Of a stretch of 64,000 nt of DNA, positions 17,012 to 25,742 are shown one piece after another (the first letter of the stretch is position 1; the number at the start of each line of letters is the position of its first letter). The position numbers and the translations under genes were made by a program. The notes beneath the pieces were generated by a model, which ran no database searches, had not been told where the DNA came from, and worked only from the letters and a program-made list of their open reading frames with translations. Source of the DNA: Bacteroidota bacterium (GTDB lineage Bacteria > Bacteroidota > Bacteroidia > CAIKAF01); the NCBI GenBank assembly GCA_023432985.1, contig JAEZEQ010000062.1, forward strand, positions 101,196-165,195, given 5' to 3'.

Positions 17012-17079
17012 AACGGCAGGGCTTGTGTCTCCCCCCCCCCACCCTCACACAACATTCACAAGCCTTTGCCGTTTCTTTT
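17012..17079 (+). terminator. Terminator hairpin of the TonB receptor gene with poly-C loop
   Basis: A long stem, AACGGCAGGGCTTGTG (17012-17027) against CACAAGCCTTTGCCGTT (17057-17073), with one bulge, followed by TCTTTTA. The loop contains ten C in a row (17031-17040), unusual in this AT-rich DNA. Confidence 0.75.
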
Positions 17080-17171
17080 AATCCCGGTATCCGGAAAAAG
17101 ATAATTCGTATTAAAGCGTAATACTAGTATATTTAGCATGCTGTTGAACTGATATAAAACAAGATAAATAC

Positions 17172-18044
17172 ATGCTGATTGGCACTCATTTAAGTATTCC
17201 GCAGGTTGAATTGAAATCCGATTTTGTAATCAAATCTTTACAAGAGGAAGATCAGGGAAAAACTCAAGGAGAAGGTCGACCTCACCGACATAATTTTTTC
17301 ACGGTTATTTGGATCCATAAAGGCTCGGGAACTCATCAAATCGACTTTAAGGATTATCCCATTGAGGATAACAGCATACATTTTGTAAGTCCCCAACAAG
17401 TGCATTGGTTCAAAAGTAATCCCGGAATTAATGGATGGCTTTTCTTGTTTAATGAGCGCTTTATAGAATCATACGGCTTAGGTTCCCGTTTCTTGCAGGC
17501 ACTGGGTTTATTCACCGGATATACTCAACCCGAACCTTTATTTTTGCATCAAAACATGTTCGAAAAACTGGATGCATATTGCCGGGCAGCAAAAAATGAA
17601 ATTACAGAACTCAAAGAATTCCACCCCGATGCCGCTGCTGCTTATTTGAAACTATTCCTGCTTGAATGCAGTCGAATTAAAGAAAAAAAGCACGTGGAAT
17701 CGGATTTATATCATTCCGGCAATCGTATATTTCAACAGTTTATGGAGAATCTGGAATTGCATTTTCAAGAAAAACATAAGGTTGCCGACTATGCCGAATT
17801 ACAACATATTACACCCAATTATCTGAATGAGGTTGTGAAAGAAAGCTCGGGCATCAGTGCCAAGGAACATATACTGAAACGCATTACCTTAGAGGCCATG
17901 CGCTTTGCGACACATAGCGACATTAATACCAAAGAAACGGCTTATATACTCGGCTTTGAAGACCCCTCTCATTTTTCGAAATTTTTCAAGAAAAGATGCG
18001 GGGTCGATTTCACCGGATTCAGAGAAAGTTTACGCTATAAATAG
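17172..18044 (+). CDS. AraC-family transcriptional regulator
   Basis: 290 residues. The N-terminal cupin-like sensing domain has RPHRHNFFTVIWIHKGSGTH and later FVSPQQVHWF. The C-terminal 100 residues form the two AraC helix-turn-helices, with YAELQHITPNYLNEVVKESSG and the signature AYILGFEDPSHFSKFFKKRCG ahead of the end. The effector is unknown. A -7-like TATATTTA (17128-17135, one mismatch) lies upstream. It lies downstream of the TonB receptor and converges on the cyclophilin gene. Confidence 0.92.
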   Translation: MLIGTHLSIPQVELKSDFVIKSLQEEDQGKTQGEGRPHRHNFFTVIWIHKGSGTHQIDFKDYPIEDNSIHFVSPQQVHWFKSNPGINGWLFLFNERFIESYGLGSRFLQALGLFTGYTQPEPLFLHQNMFEKLDAYCRAAKNEITELKEFHPDAAAAYLKLFLLECSRIKEKKHVESDLYHSGNRIFQQFMENLELHFQEKHKVADYAELQHITPNYLNEVVKESSGISAKEHILKRITLEAMRFATHSDINTKETAYILGFEDPSHFSKFFKKRCGVDFTGFRESLRYK

Positions 18045-18051
18045 GCCGATT

Positions 18052-18792
18052 TTATTTTTTTTCGGAAAAATTCGGCACACGAAAGCCATAGGTTTTCTCA
18101 ACTTTTTTGGCTGACATTTCTATCACTTTCATATCCATAAATATGGGCGTTTCCGGTCTGTCACCCGGTTGCGTTTTCACTGAAGCAATGGCGTCTATTA
18201 CTTCCAATCCGCTTATAACTTCGCCAAAAATAGTATATTCATCATCCAACCAGGGCGTACCTCCCAACTCTTTATATATCTTTTTTTCCGCGTCTGTATA
18301 ATCAAAATTCGGATCTATACTTTTTCTGCGTTGTACCGCCATTTTCAATGCATCATCGTTGAGAATCTGACCTTGTACTATGTAGAATTGCGAACCACTG
18401 CTGGCTTTGGTCGGGTTCACATTATCGCCCATACGCGCCGCAGCCACTACACCTTTTTTATGAATCAAACCATCTACAATTTCGGCATCAAGTGTATAAC
18501 CCGGACCTCCTTGTCCGGCCATATTCCATTTGGACGAATCCTTGCTGTAAGGATCTCCGCCTTGAATCATAAATTTATTAATAACCCTGTGAAAGAAAGT
18601 CCCGTTATAAAATTCTTCCTTTACTAATTTCAGAAAATTCGCTTTATGTTTCGGAGTTATATCATAAAGATATAAGACCATATTGCCTTTGGTTGTACTT
18701 ATTTCGACCAGTTGCACTTTCTTTTTCTTAGCCTCTGCTTGTGTTATACCCATCATAGTCAACACGCATATAGTCAACATTACATTTTTCAT
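18052..18792 (-). CDS. Secreted cyclophilin-type peptidyl-prolyl isomerase
   Basis: Speeds cis-trans isomerisation of prolyl bonds, probably in the periplasm. I start at the ATG at 18792 because it opens a signal peptide (MKNVMLTICVLTMMGITQAEA); the frame is open to 18837. The cyclophilin core is clear: FFHRVINKFMIQGGD, GSQFYIV and TIFGEVISGLEVID. An insertion of about 30 residues (KMAVQRRKSIDPNFDYTDAE and on) separates the last two, as in other Bacteroidota members. Length 246 residues. Confidence 0.92.
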   Translation of the reverse strand: MKNVMLTICVLTMMGITQAEAKKKKVQLVEISTTKGNMVLYLYDITPKHKANFLKLVKEEFYNGTFFHRVINKFMIQGGDPYSKDSSKWNMAGQGGPGYTLDAEIVDGLIHKKGVVAAARMGDNVNPTKASSGSQFYIVQGQILNDDALKMAVQRRKSIDPNFDYTDAEKKIYKELGGTPWLDDEYTIFGEVISGLEVIDAIASVKTQPGDRPETPIFMDMKVIEMSAKKVEKTYGFRVPNFSEKK

Positions 18793-19025
18793 AGCAATCT
18801 TTTTACGAATGTACATATTTTGACATATATGCGACATTTCATCAATGAATTTGCCTATGCCTAACTGCTGCTGCTTATGATAATCTTTCGGAAGCCTTAT
18901 TCCGATTCAGCTTAAATTATACCGAAAAAAAAAAATGAAAATGAATTGAGATATTCTATGGTATTTCTTATTAAAATCGTTTAATTCGTATCTGTATTTA
19001 CCCACAACAGAACATCCAAAATAAA

Positions 19026-20462
19026 ATGTCAGACAAAACGCAACAAGGAAAATTAACCGGAACATTTGGGGTCAGAATGGCCATAATCATCGTTATGAGT
19101 TCGATCATTGGTTCGGGTGTTTTCAAAAAAGTTGCTCCTATGTCGGAATTATTGCATATGCCATGGCTGGTAATTTTGGCTTGGGTTCTGGCGGGATTAA
19201 TCGTTTTGTTCGGCGTTTTTTGTATAGCTGAATTAAGCAGCATGTTTCCCGATTCGGGCGGCCCTTTTATATGGCTCGAAAAAATATACGGCAAACTGGT
19301 ATCCTTCCTCTATGGCTGGGCCAGTTTCACGGTAATTCAAACCGCTGCCATATCTTCGGTTGCCTTTGTTTTTGCCGGTGCATTAAATACATTTATAGAC
19401 CTGCCCAGGCTTCCGGAATCTTATGAATCCATGCGCATTTTGGGCATTCCATTTTTGGATAATATAGGAGCGAAATTAATCTCTTGCGCATTAATAGTCG
19501 GGCTCACTTTCATCAATATCAAAGACACCAAAAAGGGAGGAAATTTAAGTCTGCTTTTTACCTTACTTATTGTAATCTGTATTTTTGCCGTAATCATAGG
19601 CGCCTTCGCCAGTCCCGTCGGTAGCATGGAAACCTTTCATACGGTTTCTTCGGCCTATCCGGAAGAAAAAATAGGCATTTTGGCCTTTATCAGCGCTATG
19701 GTTTTAGCTATGCGTGCTGCGTTTTGGGGATATGAAGGATGGATTGCACTGGGTTTTATCGGAGAAGAAATCAAAGATTCGGATAAAAATTTGCCCAAAG
19801 CATTGGTTATAGGCATTACTCTCGTGATATTGATTTATCTGCTCATCAATACGGCTTACCTCTACGTAATGCCCATCGATGAAATGATGGCTGCCATAAA
19901 TCTGGATCAAAATAATATTGCGGCGGTACTTGTAATAGACAAAATTTTGGGAAGCGGCGGTGCCTATGTCATCAGTGGAATGATATTGATTTCTACTTTC
20001 GGATGTACGAATGCCACCATTTTATTATCGGCAAGAATTTATTATGCCATGGCTAGAAAAGGCCTTTTTTTCAAAAATGCAGCACTGACACATTCCAAAA
20101 ACAATACACCCAAAAATGCGCTTATTTATCAAGGTGTTTGGGCCTGTTTATTGGTCTTTTCCGGATCTTTTGATTTGCTGACGGATTTGGTGATTATTGC
20201 CGGCTTTACATTTTACGGACTTATTGTATTTGGGGTGATATGGTTGCGTATAAAAATGAAAGATACACCCCGCAAATTCAAAACACCGCTTTATCCCCTT
20301 GTTCCTGCAATATTCGTACTCTTCTGTATCATATTGATCCTCGTTTCTTTTATAGAAAATCCAACCAAATCGCTAATAGGAATGGGATTAATATTCTCGG
20401 GATTGCCCTTTTATTATTATTGGAATAAAAAGAACCATAGCCAAAAGGTCGAAAAGGTTTAG
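19026..20462 (+). CDS. APC-family amino acid permease
   Basis: Twelve-helix inner-membrane transporter of 478 residues. TM1 contains the broken-helix motif SSIIGSGVFKKVAP (substrate site of APC transporters), and TM6 has RAAFWGYEGWIALGFIGEE; both match the LAT/AdiC-type amino acid exchanger layout. The substrate is not readable. Its TAG overlaps the TAA of the convergent PLP racemase gene by 2 bp. That neighbour suggests an amino acid pool link, but they are not co-transcribed. Confidence 0.92.
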   Translation: MSDKTQQGKLTGTFGVRMAIIIVMSSIIGSGVFKKVAPMSELLHMPWLVILAWVLAGLIVLFGVFCIAELSSMFPDSGGPFIWLEKIYGKLVSFLYGWASFTVIQTAAISSVAFVFAGALNTFIDLPRLPESYESMRILGIPFLDNIGAKLISCALIVGLTFINIKDTKKGGNLSLLFTLLIVICIFAVIIGAFASPVGSMETFHTVSSAYPEEKIGILAFISAMVLAMRAAFWGYEGWIALGFIGEEIKDSDKNLPKALVIGITLVILIYLLINTAYLYVMPIDEMMAAINLDQNNIAAVLVIDKILGSGGAYVISGMILISTFGCTNATILLSARIYYAMARKGLFFKNAALTHSKNNTPKNALIYQGVWACLLVFSGSFDLLTDLVIIAGFTFYGLIVFGVIWLRIKMKDTPRKFKTPLYPLVPAIFVLFCIILILVSFIENPTKSLIGMGLIFSGLPFYYYWNKKNHSQKVEKV

Positions 20463-21529
20463 TCTTCGGCAACCAATTTGTCGACATATTCGCAGCTCAT
20501 CAAGCGTAGGATTCCCATATAATCCATTTTGAATTCGATCAGGCTTCCTACCTTATATTTTTCATACTCTTCGCCTAAATCAACCACCATCATATCCGAA
20601 CTGGAACCTACTATTTTTATATGTTCCGAGCTGGGCCTAACATGATTCTCGTCCACATCCAACAGCCCCATGTCAATAATGGCCCGATACGAACTAAGCT
20701 CCTCCGTTTCTATTTGTACCATTTCGCCATTGGCATTTTTGGTCAAATTCCCATCGGGAATATTGGGTTTCTCTCTTAATTCTATAATCTCGGCATACAA
20801 CAAAAACACATCCTGTTCCAAATTCTCATTGGGCCCGTCATGATATACATCTGTGCCCAAAAAGATGGACTCTCCCACTCTGAAATGGTTGATACCTGTC
20901 GGCAATAATCCTTGTTCCAGCAAGGGAATGGTAACCGATGTGCCACCCGAAATAAATGGGATATTGCGGTCGAATTTAGCCTCGATCAACTGCTTATATA
21001 AACAAAGCTGAATCAGTTTATCCTGATTGGGCAATACCCCATTCATGCAAGATAAATTGGTCCCAATTCCCGTAATTTCTATATTGGGCAATTCGAATAC
21101 GCGGGCATAAAAATCGATAAAATCTTCACGCATAACCCCTTCTCTAAGTTCGCCCAATTCAATCATTATAATCACCTTATGTTTCTTATTTTGGCGCACG
21201 GCTTCTTCAGACAATTGCTTAATCGTTTCATATTCGGTATTGAAACTGGCATCTGCATAGCGAATGACTTTACTGATATAACGTTTGGCCGGAGGTTTAA
21301 TGAAGACAGTCTGTACCTCAGGAGTCAGCCTTTTTATACGTTTTAAATTCGTAATACGGCTATCGCACACCTCCTCTATTCCTAAATCAATAATCTCCTT
21401 TAAATACACTTCAGATCCACATAATACTTTGGTTACTATAGACCATTCTATCTGATTTTCTTCGAATAATTGCTGCAAGTAGCGGTAATTATGTTGTAAT
21501 TTTCTTCTGTTTAATACGATATGTGCCAT
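20459..21529 (-). CDS. Alanine racemase-like PLP enzyme (alanine/ornithine racemase family)
   Basis: Fold-type III PLP enzyme of 356 residues. The Schiff-base Lys is Lys34 in SIVTKVLCGSE. Other barrel marks are MIELGELREGVM, GIGTNLSCMNG and SGGTSVTIPLL, then NHFRVGESIFLGTD, which is the phosphate-binding region. It is closer to the ornithine/alanine racemase family than to Alr, because the second domain lacks a clear Alr-type Tyr segment. Probably racemises a free amino acid in the cytoplasm; the substrate is unknown. It follows a GNAT gene with a 3-bp gap. Confidence 0.88.
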   Translation of the reverse strand: MAHIVLNRRKLQHNYRYLQQLFEENQIEWSIVTKVLCGSEVYLKEIIDLGIEEVCDSRITNLKRIKRLTPEVQTVFIKPPAKRYISKVIRYADASFNTEYETIKQLSEEAVRQNKKHKVIIMIELGELREGVMREDFIDFYARVFELPNIEITGIGTNLSCMNGVLPNQDKLIQLCLYKQLIEAKFDRNIPFISGGTSVTIPLLEQGLLPTGINHFRVGESIFLGTDVYHDGPNENLEQDVFLLYAEIIELREKPNIPDGNLTKNANGEMVQIETEELSSYRAIIDMGLLDVDENHVRPSSEHIKIVGSSSDMMVVDLGEEYEKYKVGSLIEFKMDYMGILRLMSCEYVDKLVAED

Positions 21530-21532
21530 GTT

Positions 21533-21982
21533 CTATTTGCTCAATCTCATTTCGAGATATTTATTCGTAAATCCCAATTTTTCATAAAGCTTTTTGGCCG
21601 GATTATCCGGTTCTACATGCAAGGCAATATTGCCATCAACGCGATCTATAGCCATTTTCATTAAAGTCTGACCTATGCCTTGTCCTCTATATTCCTGATG
21701 CGTGGCTATATAAACCAGAATATTTTCGGGAATATAACCTTCCATTCCGGTACGGTTAATCACCACTGCCCCCGTAATATGATTGCCGTCGAATGCAACC
21801 AAAATATAACCGCCCGGGGAATTCTTTCGCCCCAAGGCATAATCCATAGCTTTTTGAATATCTGCACGGGCATCGCCGTAAGCATCCAAATGATGAAATA
21901 AAAAATCGAGCACAGCACTTTCCATACTGCTTTCTATCTCCGACTCTCTGTTGTAAATTGTATAACTTATCATAATTAACAT
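21533..21982 (-). CDS. GNAT-family N-acetyltransferase
   Basis: 149 residues with the GNAT acetyl-CoA motif A in HQEYRGQGIGQTLMKMA (R/Q-x-x-G-x-G/A pattern) and motif B in ALHVEPDNPAKKLYEKLGF near the end. The start may be the ATG at 21982 or the one at 21973 (MISYTIYN). It lies upstream of the racemase, with 3 bp between, so both act together in some way, perhaps acetylating an amino acid or an amine (inference). An exact -7 box at 22112-22119 would give a leader of about 125 nt. Confidence 0.87.
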   Translation of the reverse strand: MLIMISYTIYNRESEIESSMESAVLDFLFHHLDAYGDARADIQKAMDYALGRKNSPGGYILVAFDGNHITGAVVINRTGMEGYIPENILVYIATHQEYRGQGIGQTLMKMAIDRVDGNIALHVEPDNPAKKLYEKLGFTNKYLEMRLSK

Positions 21983-21990
21983 AGCAAGCC

Positions 21991-22002
21991 CGATTTAAAT
22001 CG
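21991..22002. repeat. Perfect 12-bp palindrome before the GNAT gene
   Basis: CGATTTAAATCG is fully self-complementary and lies 8 nt before the GNAT start codon, a position where a repressor could block translation or transcription. No family is assigned. Confidence 0.4.
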
Positions 22003-22111
22003 AACTCATTTTTCATAAATAATATGCATGCAAAAAAGGAGCAATAATTGTGCAAGAACACCAACCCCTCAAAATCACATCGTGTTGTATATACGCATGT
22101 AAAGAACAGGA

Positions 22112-22119
22112 CAAAAGTA
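22112..22119 (-). promoter_or_regulatory. -7 promoter element, probably for GNAT-racemase
   Basis: TACTTTTG on the minus strand is an exact TAnnTTTG match. The leader to the GNAT ATG would be about 125 nt, longer than at other genes here. Confidence 0.4.
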
Positions 22120-22183
22120 CGAATTTTATTTTTTAGAGCTTTTTAAAGACATAACAAACTCATTACAAACAATTTAAAAAAAC

Positions 22184-22202
22184 TTATTTCAAAGTGAAAT
22201 AA
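22184..22202. promoter_or_regulatory. Candidate operator: 19-bp perfect dyad upstream of the azurin operon
   Basis: TTATTTCA-AAG-TGAAATAA: 8-bp perfect arms with a 3-nt spacer. Its centre is about 46 bp before the -7 box at 22239, where an activator or repressor dimer could bind. It does not fit the FNR (TTGATnnnnATCAA) or CRP consensus exactly, so the factor is unknown. Confidence 0.5.
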
Positions 22203-22238
22203 TTTCGGATATTTTTATCGTAAATTAATTTCAATCTG

Positions 22239-22246
22239 TATCTTTG
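22239..22246 (+). promoter_or_regulatory. -7 promoter element of the methyltransferase-azurin operon
   Basis: TATCTTTG, exact TAnnTTTG, 26 nt before the ATG at 22273. It overlaps a GTG at 22246 that is in frame with the gene, ruling out that earlier start. Confidence 0.7.
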
Positions 22247-22272
22247 TGCCGAAATATAAAAACACACACTAT

Positions 22273-23082
22273 ATGATAGCCGAAAATAATACTACAATAG
22301 AAAACCAAAGTTCGCTCGATGAGAAAGATTTTTCCAAAGCGCAAGGACATTGGATTTTGGCACAAATGGGCAAAAAAATACTTCGTCCCGGGGGAAAAAG
22401 AATGACCAATGCATTACTTGATATGCTGCAAATTGGTCCGGCGCATAAAGTGGTCGAATTTGCACCTGGCTTGGGTTATACGGCGCGTCGTATCCTAAAA
22501 CAAGAACCGAGATATTACTATGGAATAGAAAAAGATCCGGCAGCTGTAGATTTATTGAGAAGCAAAATAAAGGGGACTAATATTCAGTTCAAGGAAGCCA
22601 ATGCTGCGCAAAGCGAATTAGAAAGCGGAAGTATAGACAAAGTATATGCCGAGGCCATGTTGACCATGCAGGCAGATCATAGAAAGTCGGAAATCATAGC
22701 CGAGGCCTTTCGCATTTTGAAACCGGGCGGACAATATGCGATTCAGGAAATGGGCTTGGATTGTGACGAAAAGCTGAAAGCAGAAATCCAGCGTGATTTA
22801 GCTAAAGAAATTAAAGTAAATGCACGTCCATTGACCCGGGAAGAATGGATTCACTTATTGCAGGAGCAAGGTTTTCGCGTAAAAGAGATTACTAAATCTC
22901 CCATGCATTTATTGGAACCTGCTCGCATGATTGACGATGAGGGGTTGTTTGGAGCACTTTCTATAGTATGGCGTATTGTAAATAATCCGGCTGCCAAAAA
23001 ACGTATACTGGGCATGCGCAGGGTTTTCCGCAATTATCAAAAAAACATTTATGCGATCGGACTTGTAGCAGAAAAACCATAA
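22273..23082 (+). CDS. Class I SAM-dependent methyltransferase
   Basis: 269 residues from the ATG at 22273. Motif I is KVVEFAPGLGYTARRIL (about 59-75), followed by YYGIEKDP, IDKVYAEAMLTMQ and the post-motif LKPGGQYAIQEM. The substrate is unknown; the fold is that of small-molecule methyltransferases (type 11). It heads a likely operon with a lipoprotein and azurin (53 bp to the next ATG). An exact -7 box and a dyad precede it, so the three genes may respond to one regulator. Confidence 0.88.
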   Translation: MIAENNTTIENQSSLDEKDFSKAQGHWILAQMGKKILRPGGKRMTNALLDMLQIGPAHKVVEFAPGLGYTARRILKQEPRYYYGIEKDPAAVDLLRSKIKGTNIQFKEANAAQSELESGSIDKVYAEAMLTMQADHRKSEIIAEAFRILKPGGQYAIQEMGLDCDEKLKAEIQRDLAKEIKVNARPLTREEWIHLLQEQGFRVKEITKSPMHLLEPARMIDDEGLFGALSIVWRIVNNPAAKKRILGMRRVFRNYQKNIYAIGLVAEKP

Positions 23083-23135
23083 AACGACTTAGAAATGTGG
23101 TTTAAATTCACTAATATTATCAAAAAAATAAAAAT

Positions 23136-23618
23136 ATGAAATCAAGATTTGCAATTTATTTACTCCCGGTCATGTTTGCATGGTCATGCGCTGAGCAATC
23201 CGGAAATAAGCAGACAGAAGGGGCTCTCTCCGAAACAGTGCAGACTGAAACGCATAACGACGCGCATCAACATGACACAGATGCACAACCTCAATTGGAA
23301 TTAATCGATGGAAAAAAAATTGCCATAAATGCCGAAATGAAACCACATTTAGATAATTCCAGAAATATCCTAAAGGCATATCTTGAGTCGGGCGGACAGG
23401 ATTATAAAAAATTGGCCGAGGATATGGAAAGCAGCAATAGCAAGTTGATTAAAAGTTGCACCATGCAAGGTGCAGATCATGAAATGCTGCATGTATGGTT
23501 GCATCCGCATTTGGAATTAGTGGCAAATTTAAAATCGGAAAATTCGCCCGAGAAAGCAAAAGAATTAATCCGCGAAATCGAAGACTCTTACAAAGAGTTT
23601 GACCTGTTTTTTGAATAA
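23136..23618 (+). CDS. Lipoprotein with Cys/Met/His-rich C-terminal motif
   Basis: 160 residues. Lipobox-like FAWSC (Cys18) after a hydrophobic leader. A polar His/Asp-rich linker follows (HNDAHQHDTDA, about 48-58), then a helical domain. The C-terminal third contains SCTMQGADHEMLHVWLHPHL, where Cys, Met and four His are closely spaced in a way that suggests metal or haem binding. I do not recognise a named family. It lies 17 bp upstream of the azurin gene in the same operon, so an electron-transfer or copper-handling role is a reasonable guess only. Confidence 0.8.
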   Translation: MKSRFAIYLLPVMFAWSCAEQSGNKQTEGALSETVQTETHNDAHQHDTDAQPQLELIDGKKIAINAEMKPHLDNSRNILKAYLESGGQDYKKLAEDMESSNSKLIKSCTMQGADHEMLHVWLHPHLELVANLKSENSPEKAKELIREIEDSYKEFDLFFE

Positions 23619-23635
23619 TTAAAAATCAAATAAAA

Positions 23636-24136
23636 ATGAAAAAAGTAATCTTAGTTTTAGGCGTTGCCTCCTTATTGTTTACAGCTTGTGGATCTTCAAC
23701 CAATGAAACGAGCACCGAGAAAAAAGAAGTAACTTCTATGATGCAAAAAGAAGAAGTGAATGATGGTATTTTGGTATTGAATGGTGGAGATGATATGAAA
23801 TTCGACAAAACAGAATTAAGAGCCAAATCGGGCGAAACGGTTAAACTGCAATTGAATCATACCGGAAAAATGAGTAAAGAGGCAATGGGACATAATTTTG
23901 TTCTATTGGCTGAAGGTACCGATTTTGCTGCATTTGCATCAGAAGCAATCAAAGCAAAAGACACCGATTATATTCCCGAATCTATGAAGGGAAGCATTAT
24001 CGCCCATACCTCTACTATAGGCGGTGGAGAATCTACAGAAATTGAATTTACCGCTCCGGCTCCGGGAAGCTACGATTTTCTTTGCTCTTTCCCCGGACAC
24101 TCGGCCATGATGAAAGGTAAATTTATTGTAGAATAA
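23636..24136 (+). CDS. Azurin, lipid-anchored blue copper protein
   Basis: 166 residues. The lipobox LFTAC (Cys18) is followed by a linker of about 25 residues, then the cupredoxin domain (45-166). The type 1 copper ligands are in place: His86 (GHNFVLL), Cys150 and His155 (FLCSFPGHS) and Met159, with C-x4-H-x3-M spacing as in azurin. A single-electron carrier in the periplasm, anchored to a membrane. Third gene of the operon; a strong terminator follows. Confidence 0.95.
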   Translation: MKKVILVLGVASLLFTACGSSTNETSTEKKEVTSMMQKEEVNDGILVLNGGDDMKFDKTELRAKSGETVKLQLNHTGKMSKEAMGHNFVLLAEGTDFAAFASEAIKAKDTDYIPESMKGSIIAHTSTIGGGESTEIEFTAPAPGSYDFLCSFPGHSAMMKGKFIVE

Positions 24137-24176
24137 AAAAAAATTTGCGCTAAGCAAATTAAACGGAACATTCATT

Positions 24177-24225
24177 AATAAGGCACAATAGGCGTTTTAA
24201 CTCCTTTTGTGCCTTATTTTTTTTT
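24177..24225 (+). terminator. Terminator of the azurin operon
   Basis: 12-bp arms AATAAGGCACAA (24177-24188) and TTGTGCCTTATT (24207-24218), 18-nt loop, then a T run. A smaller hairpin, AATTTGC/GCAAATT (24142-24160), precedes it without a T run. Confidence 0.85.
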
Positions 24226-24285
24226 CACCCTTTCCCGCTTAATCCTACATTCGTTTAGGAGAAAAGAAAAAAATAAAAATATTTC

Positions 24286-24293
24286 TACATTTG
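24286..24293 (+). promoter_or_regulatory. -7 promoter element of the second methyltransferase gene
   Basis: TACATTTG, exact TAnnTTTG. It lies 13 nt before the ATG at 24307 and 31 nt before the ATG at 24325. Confidence 0.6.
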
Positions 24294-24324
24294 GGCGAAG
24301 CAATACATGTTGTTTCAATCTAAA

Positions 24325-25008
24325 ATGAATAAAGAAATAAAGAAGGATATATTGCAATGGGACGTAGATTCCTGGAGTGCGGCATTGGATTTTTGGGAAC
24401 AGGAAGTAGATTGGACTAAGGTAGAAAGAGGCTTGGAATTGGGAGGTCGTCAGGGCGGATTATCCCTGTGGCTGGCACTAAAAGGAAAAGAAAGCATATG
24501 CAGCGACCTGAAAAATGTGCAGGAAACAGCCGAGATTTTGCATAAAAAATATGGGATGGAAAAGCGTATTCAATACCGCGATATCGATGCTACAGAAATT
24601 CCATATGAAAATCATTTCGATATTATTGTATTCAAATCCATACTTGGCGGTGTTGGCCATAACGACAATAAGGCCATGCAGGAAAAAGCCATACTTCAAA
24701 TGTATAAGGCACTGAAACCCGGAGGTGTATTGCTTTTTGCCGAAAATTTAAAAGCCTCTCCTTTTCATCAATTCGTGCGTAAAAAATTTACCCGTTGGGG
24801 AAAATACTGGCGCTATGTCAGTCAAAACGAATTGCAGGAATTCCTCTCCCCTTTCTCGGAAGTAAAAATACATAGTACCGGTGTTACAGCTACTTTTGGG
24901 CGGAGCGAAAAGCAACGAAATTTCCTCAGTAAATGCGACAAGCTCTTGTTCAATAAAACCAGTTGCCGCAGTTGGAAATATATGGGATATGGAATAGCTG
25001 TAAAATAA
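24325..25008 (+). CDS. Class I SAM-dependent methyltransferase
   Basis: 227 residues from the ATG at 24325 (MNKEIKKDILQWDVDSW); an in-frame ATG at 24307 is also possible. Motif I is degenerate but readable as GLELGGRQGGLSLWLA, followed by SDLKNVQETA, FDIIVFKSILGGVG and LKPGGVLLFAENL. It has an aromatic N-terminus of the type seen in small-molecule or lipid-modifying methyltransferases. Own promoter after the azurin terminator. Function unknown. Confidence 0.85.
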   Translation: MNKEIKKDILQWDVDSWSAALDFWEQEVDWTKVERGLELGGRQGGLSLWLALKGKESICSDLKNVQETAEILHKKYGMEKRIQYRDIDATEIPYENHFDIIVFKSILGGVGHNDNKAMQEKAILQMYKALKPGGVLLFAENLKASPFHQFVRKKFTRWGKYWRYVSQNELQEFLSPFSEVKIHSTGVTATFGRSEKQRNFLSKCDKLLFNKTSCRSWKYMGYGIAVK

Positions 25009-25130
25009 AATTTACCGACATAAATTCCTCATTTCATACTTTACTTATATGAGCGCCTAACCTCTCATGTCGAATTATTTCTGTAACTTACCCTCCATTA
25101 TAAAATCAAAAAAACATAAATAAAAGACAT

Positions 25131-25703
25131 ATGAAAACAGTAATTATTTTGGCAACCGCCTTTGGCGTGTTTAGTTCCGCTGCACTCAGCAATATTTGGA
25201 AAAACGACAAAAATCATTCTCAAATCCTTTTTAGCATAGAGCATTTGGGTATATCTGATGTAACAGGAAGCTTCAACGAATTTGAGGTAAGCGTTCAATC
25301 GGCACAAGAAAACTTCAGCGATGCCGTGTTCGATTTACGCATACAAGCTGCATCTATAGACACGAGAGTTGGAATGCGCGACAATCATTTGCGCAGTGCC
25401 GATTTCTTTGATGTAGAAAAATATCCCGAAATCACCTTTAAAAGTACATCCATTAAAAAAAATGGAAAAGACGAGTATAGCATGTGGGGTGATTTAACCT
25501 TAAAGGGTATTACCAAAAACATAGAGGTGAAAATGGAATACGAAGGCAGTATTGAAGATCCGAAAACAAATAAGAAAATTGCCGGACTGGAAGTTGAGGC
25601 AAAAATCAAACGAAGCGATTTTGGTTTGGGCAGCAATTTCGGAGCTCCGGTATTATCGGATGAGGTGGAAATAGAAGCCAAAGGCGAGTTCGTACTCCAA
25701 TAA
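25131..25703 (+). CDS. YceI family periplasmic protein
   Basis: 190 residues with a signal peptide (MKTVIILATAFGVFSSAALS), then the lipocalin-like YceI beta barrel. Typical marks are NDKNHSQILFSIEHLGISDVTG, IDTRVGMRDNHLRSADFFDV and DLTLKGITKNIEV, then RSDFGLGSNFG. YceI proteins bind isoprenoid or other lipids and are often stress-linked. It is followed 39 bp later by catalase, so co-transcription is likely. Confidence 0.94.
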   Translation: MKTVIILATAFGVFSSAALSNIWKNDKNHSQILFSIEHLGISDVTGSFNEFEVSVQSAQENFSDAVFDLRIQAASIDTRVGMRDNHLRSADFFDVEKYPEITFKSTSIKKNGKDEYSMWGDLTLKGITKNIEVKMEYEGSIEDPKTNKKIAGLEVEAKIKRSDFGLGSNFGAPVLSDEVEIEAKGEFVLQ

Positions 25704-25742
25704 GACACAGACTCCTTATTTCTCATTTAATATTTATTTAGC

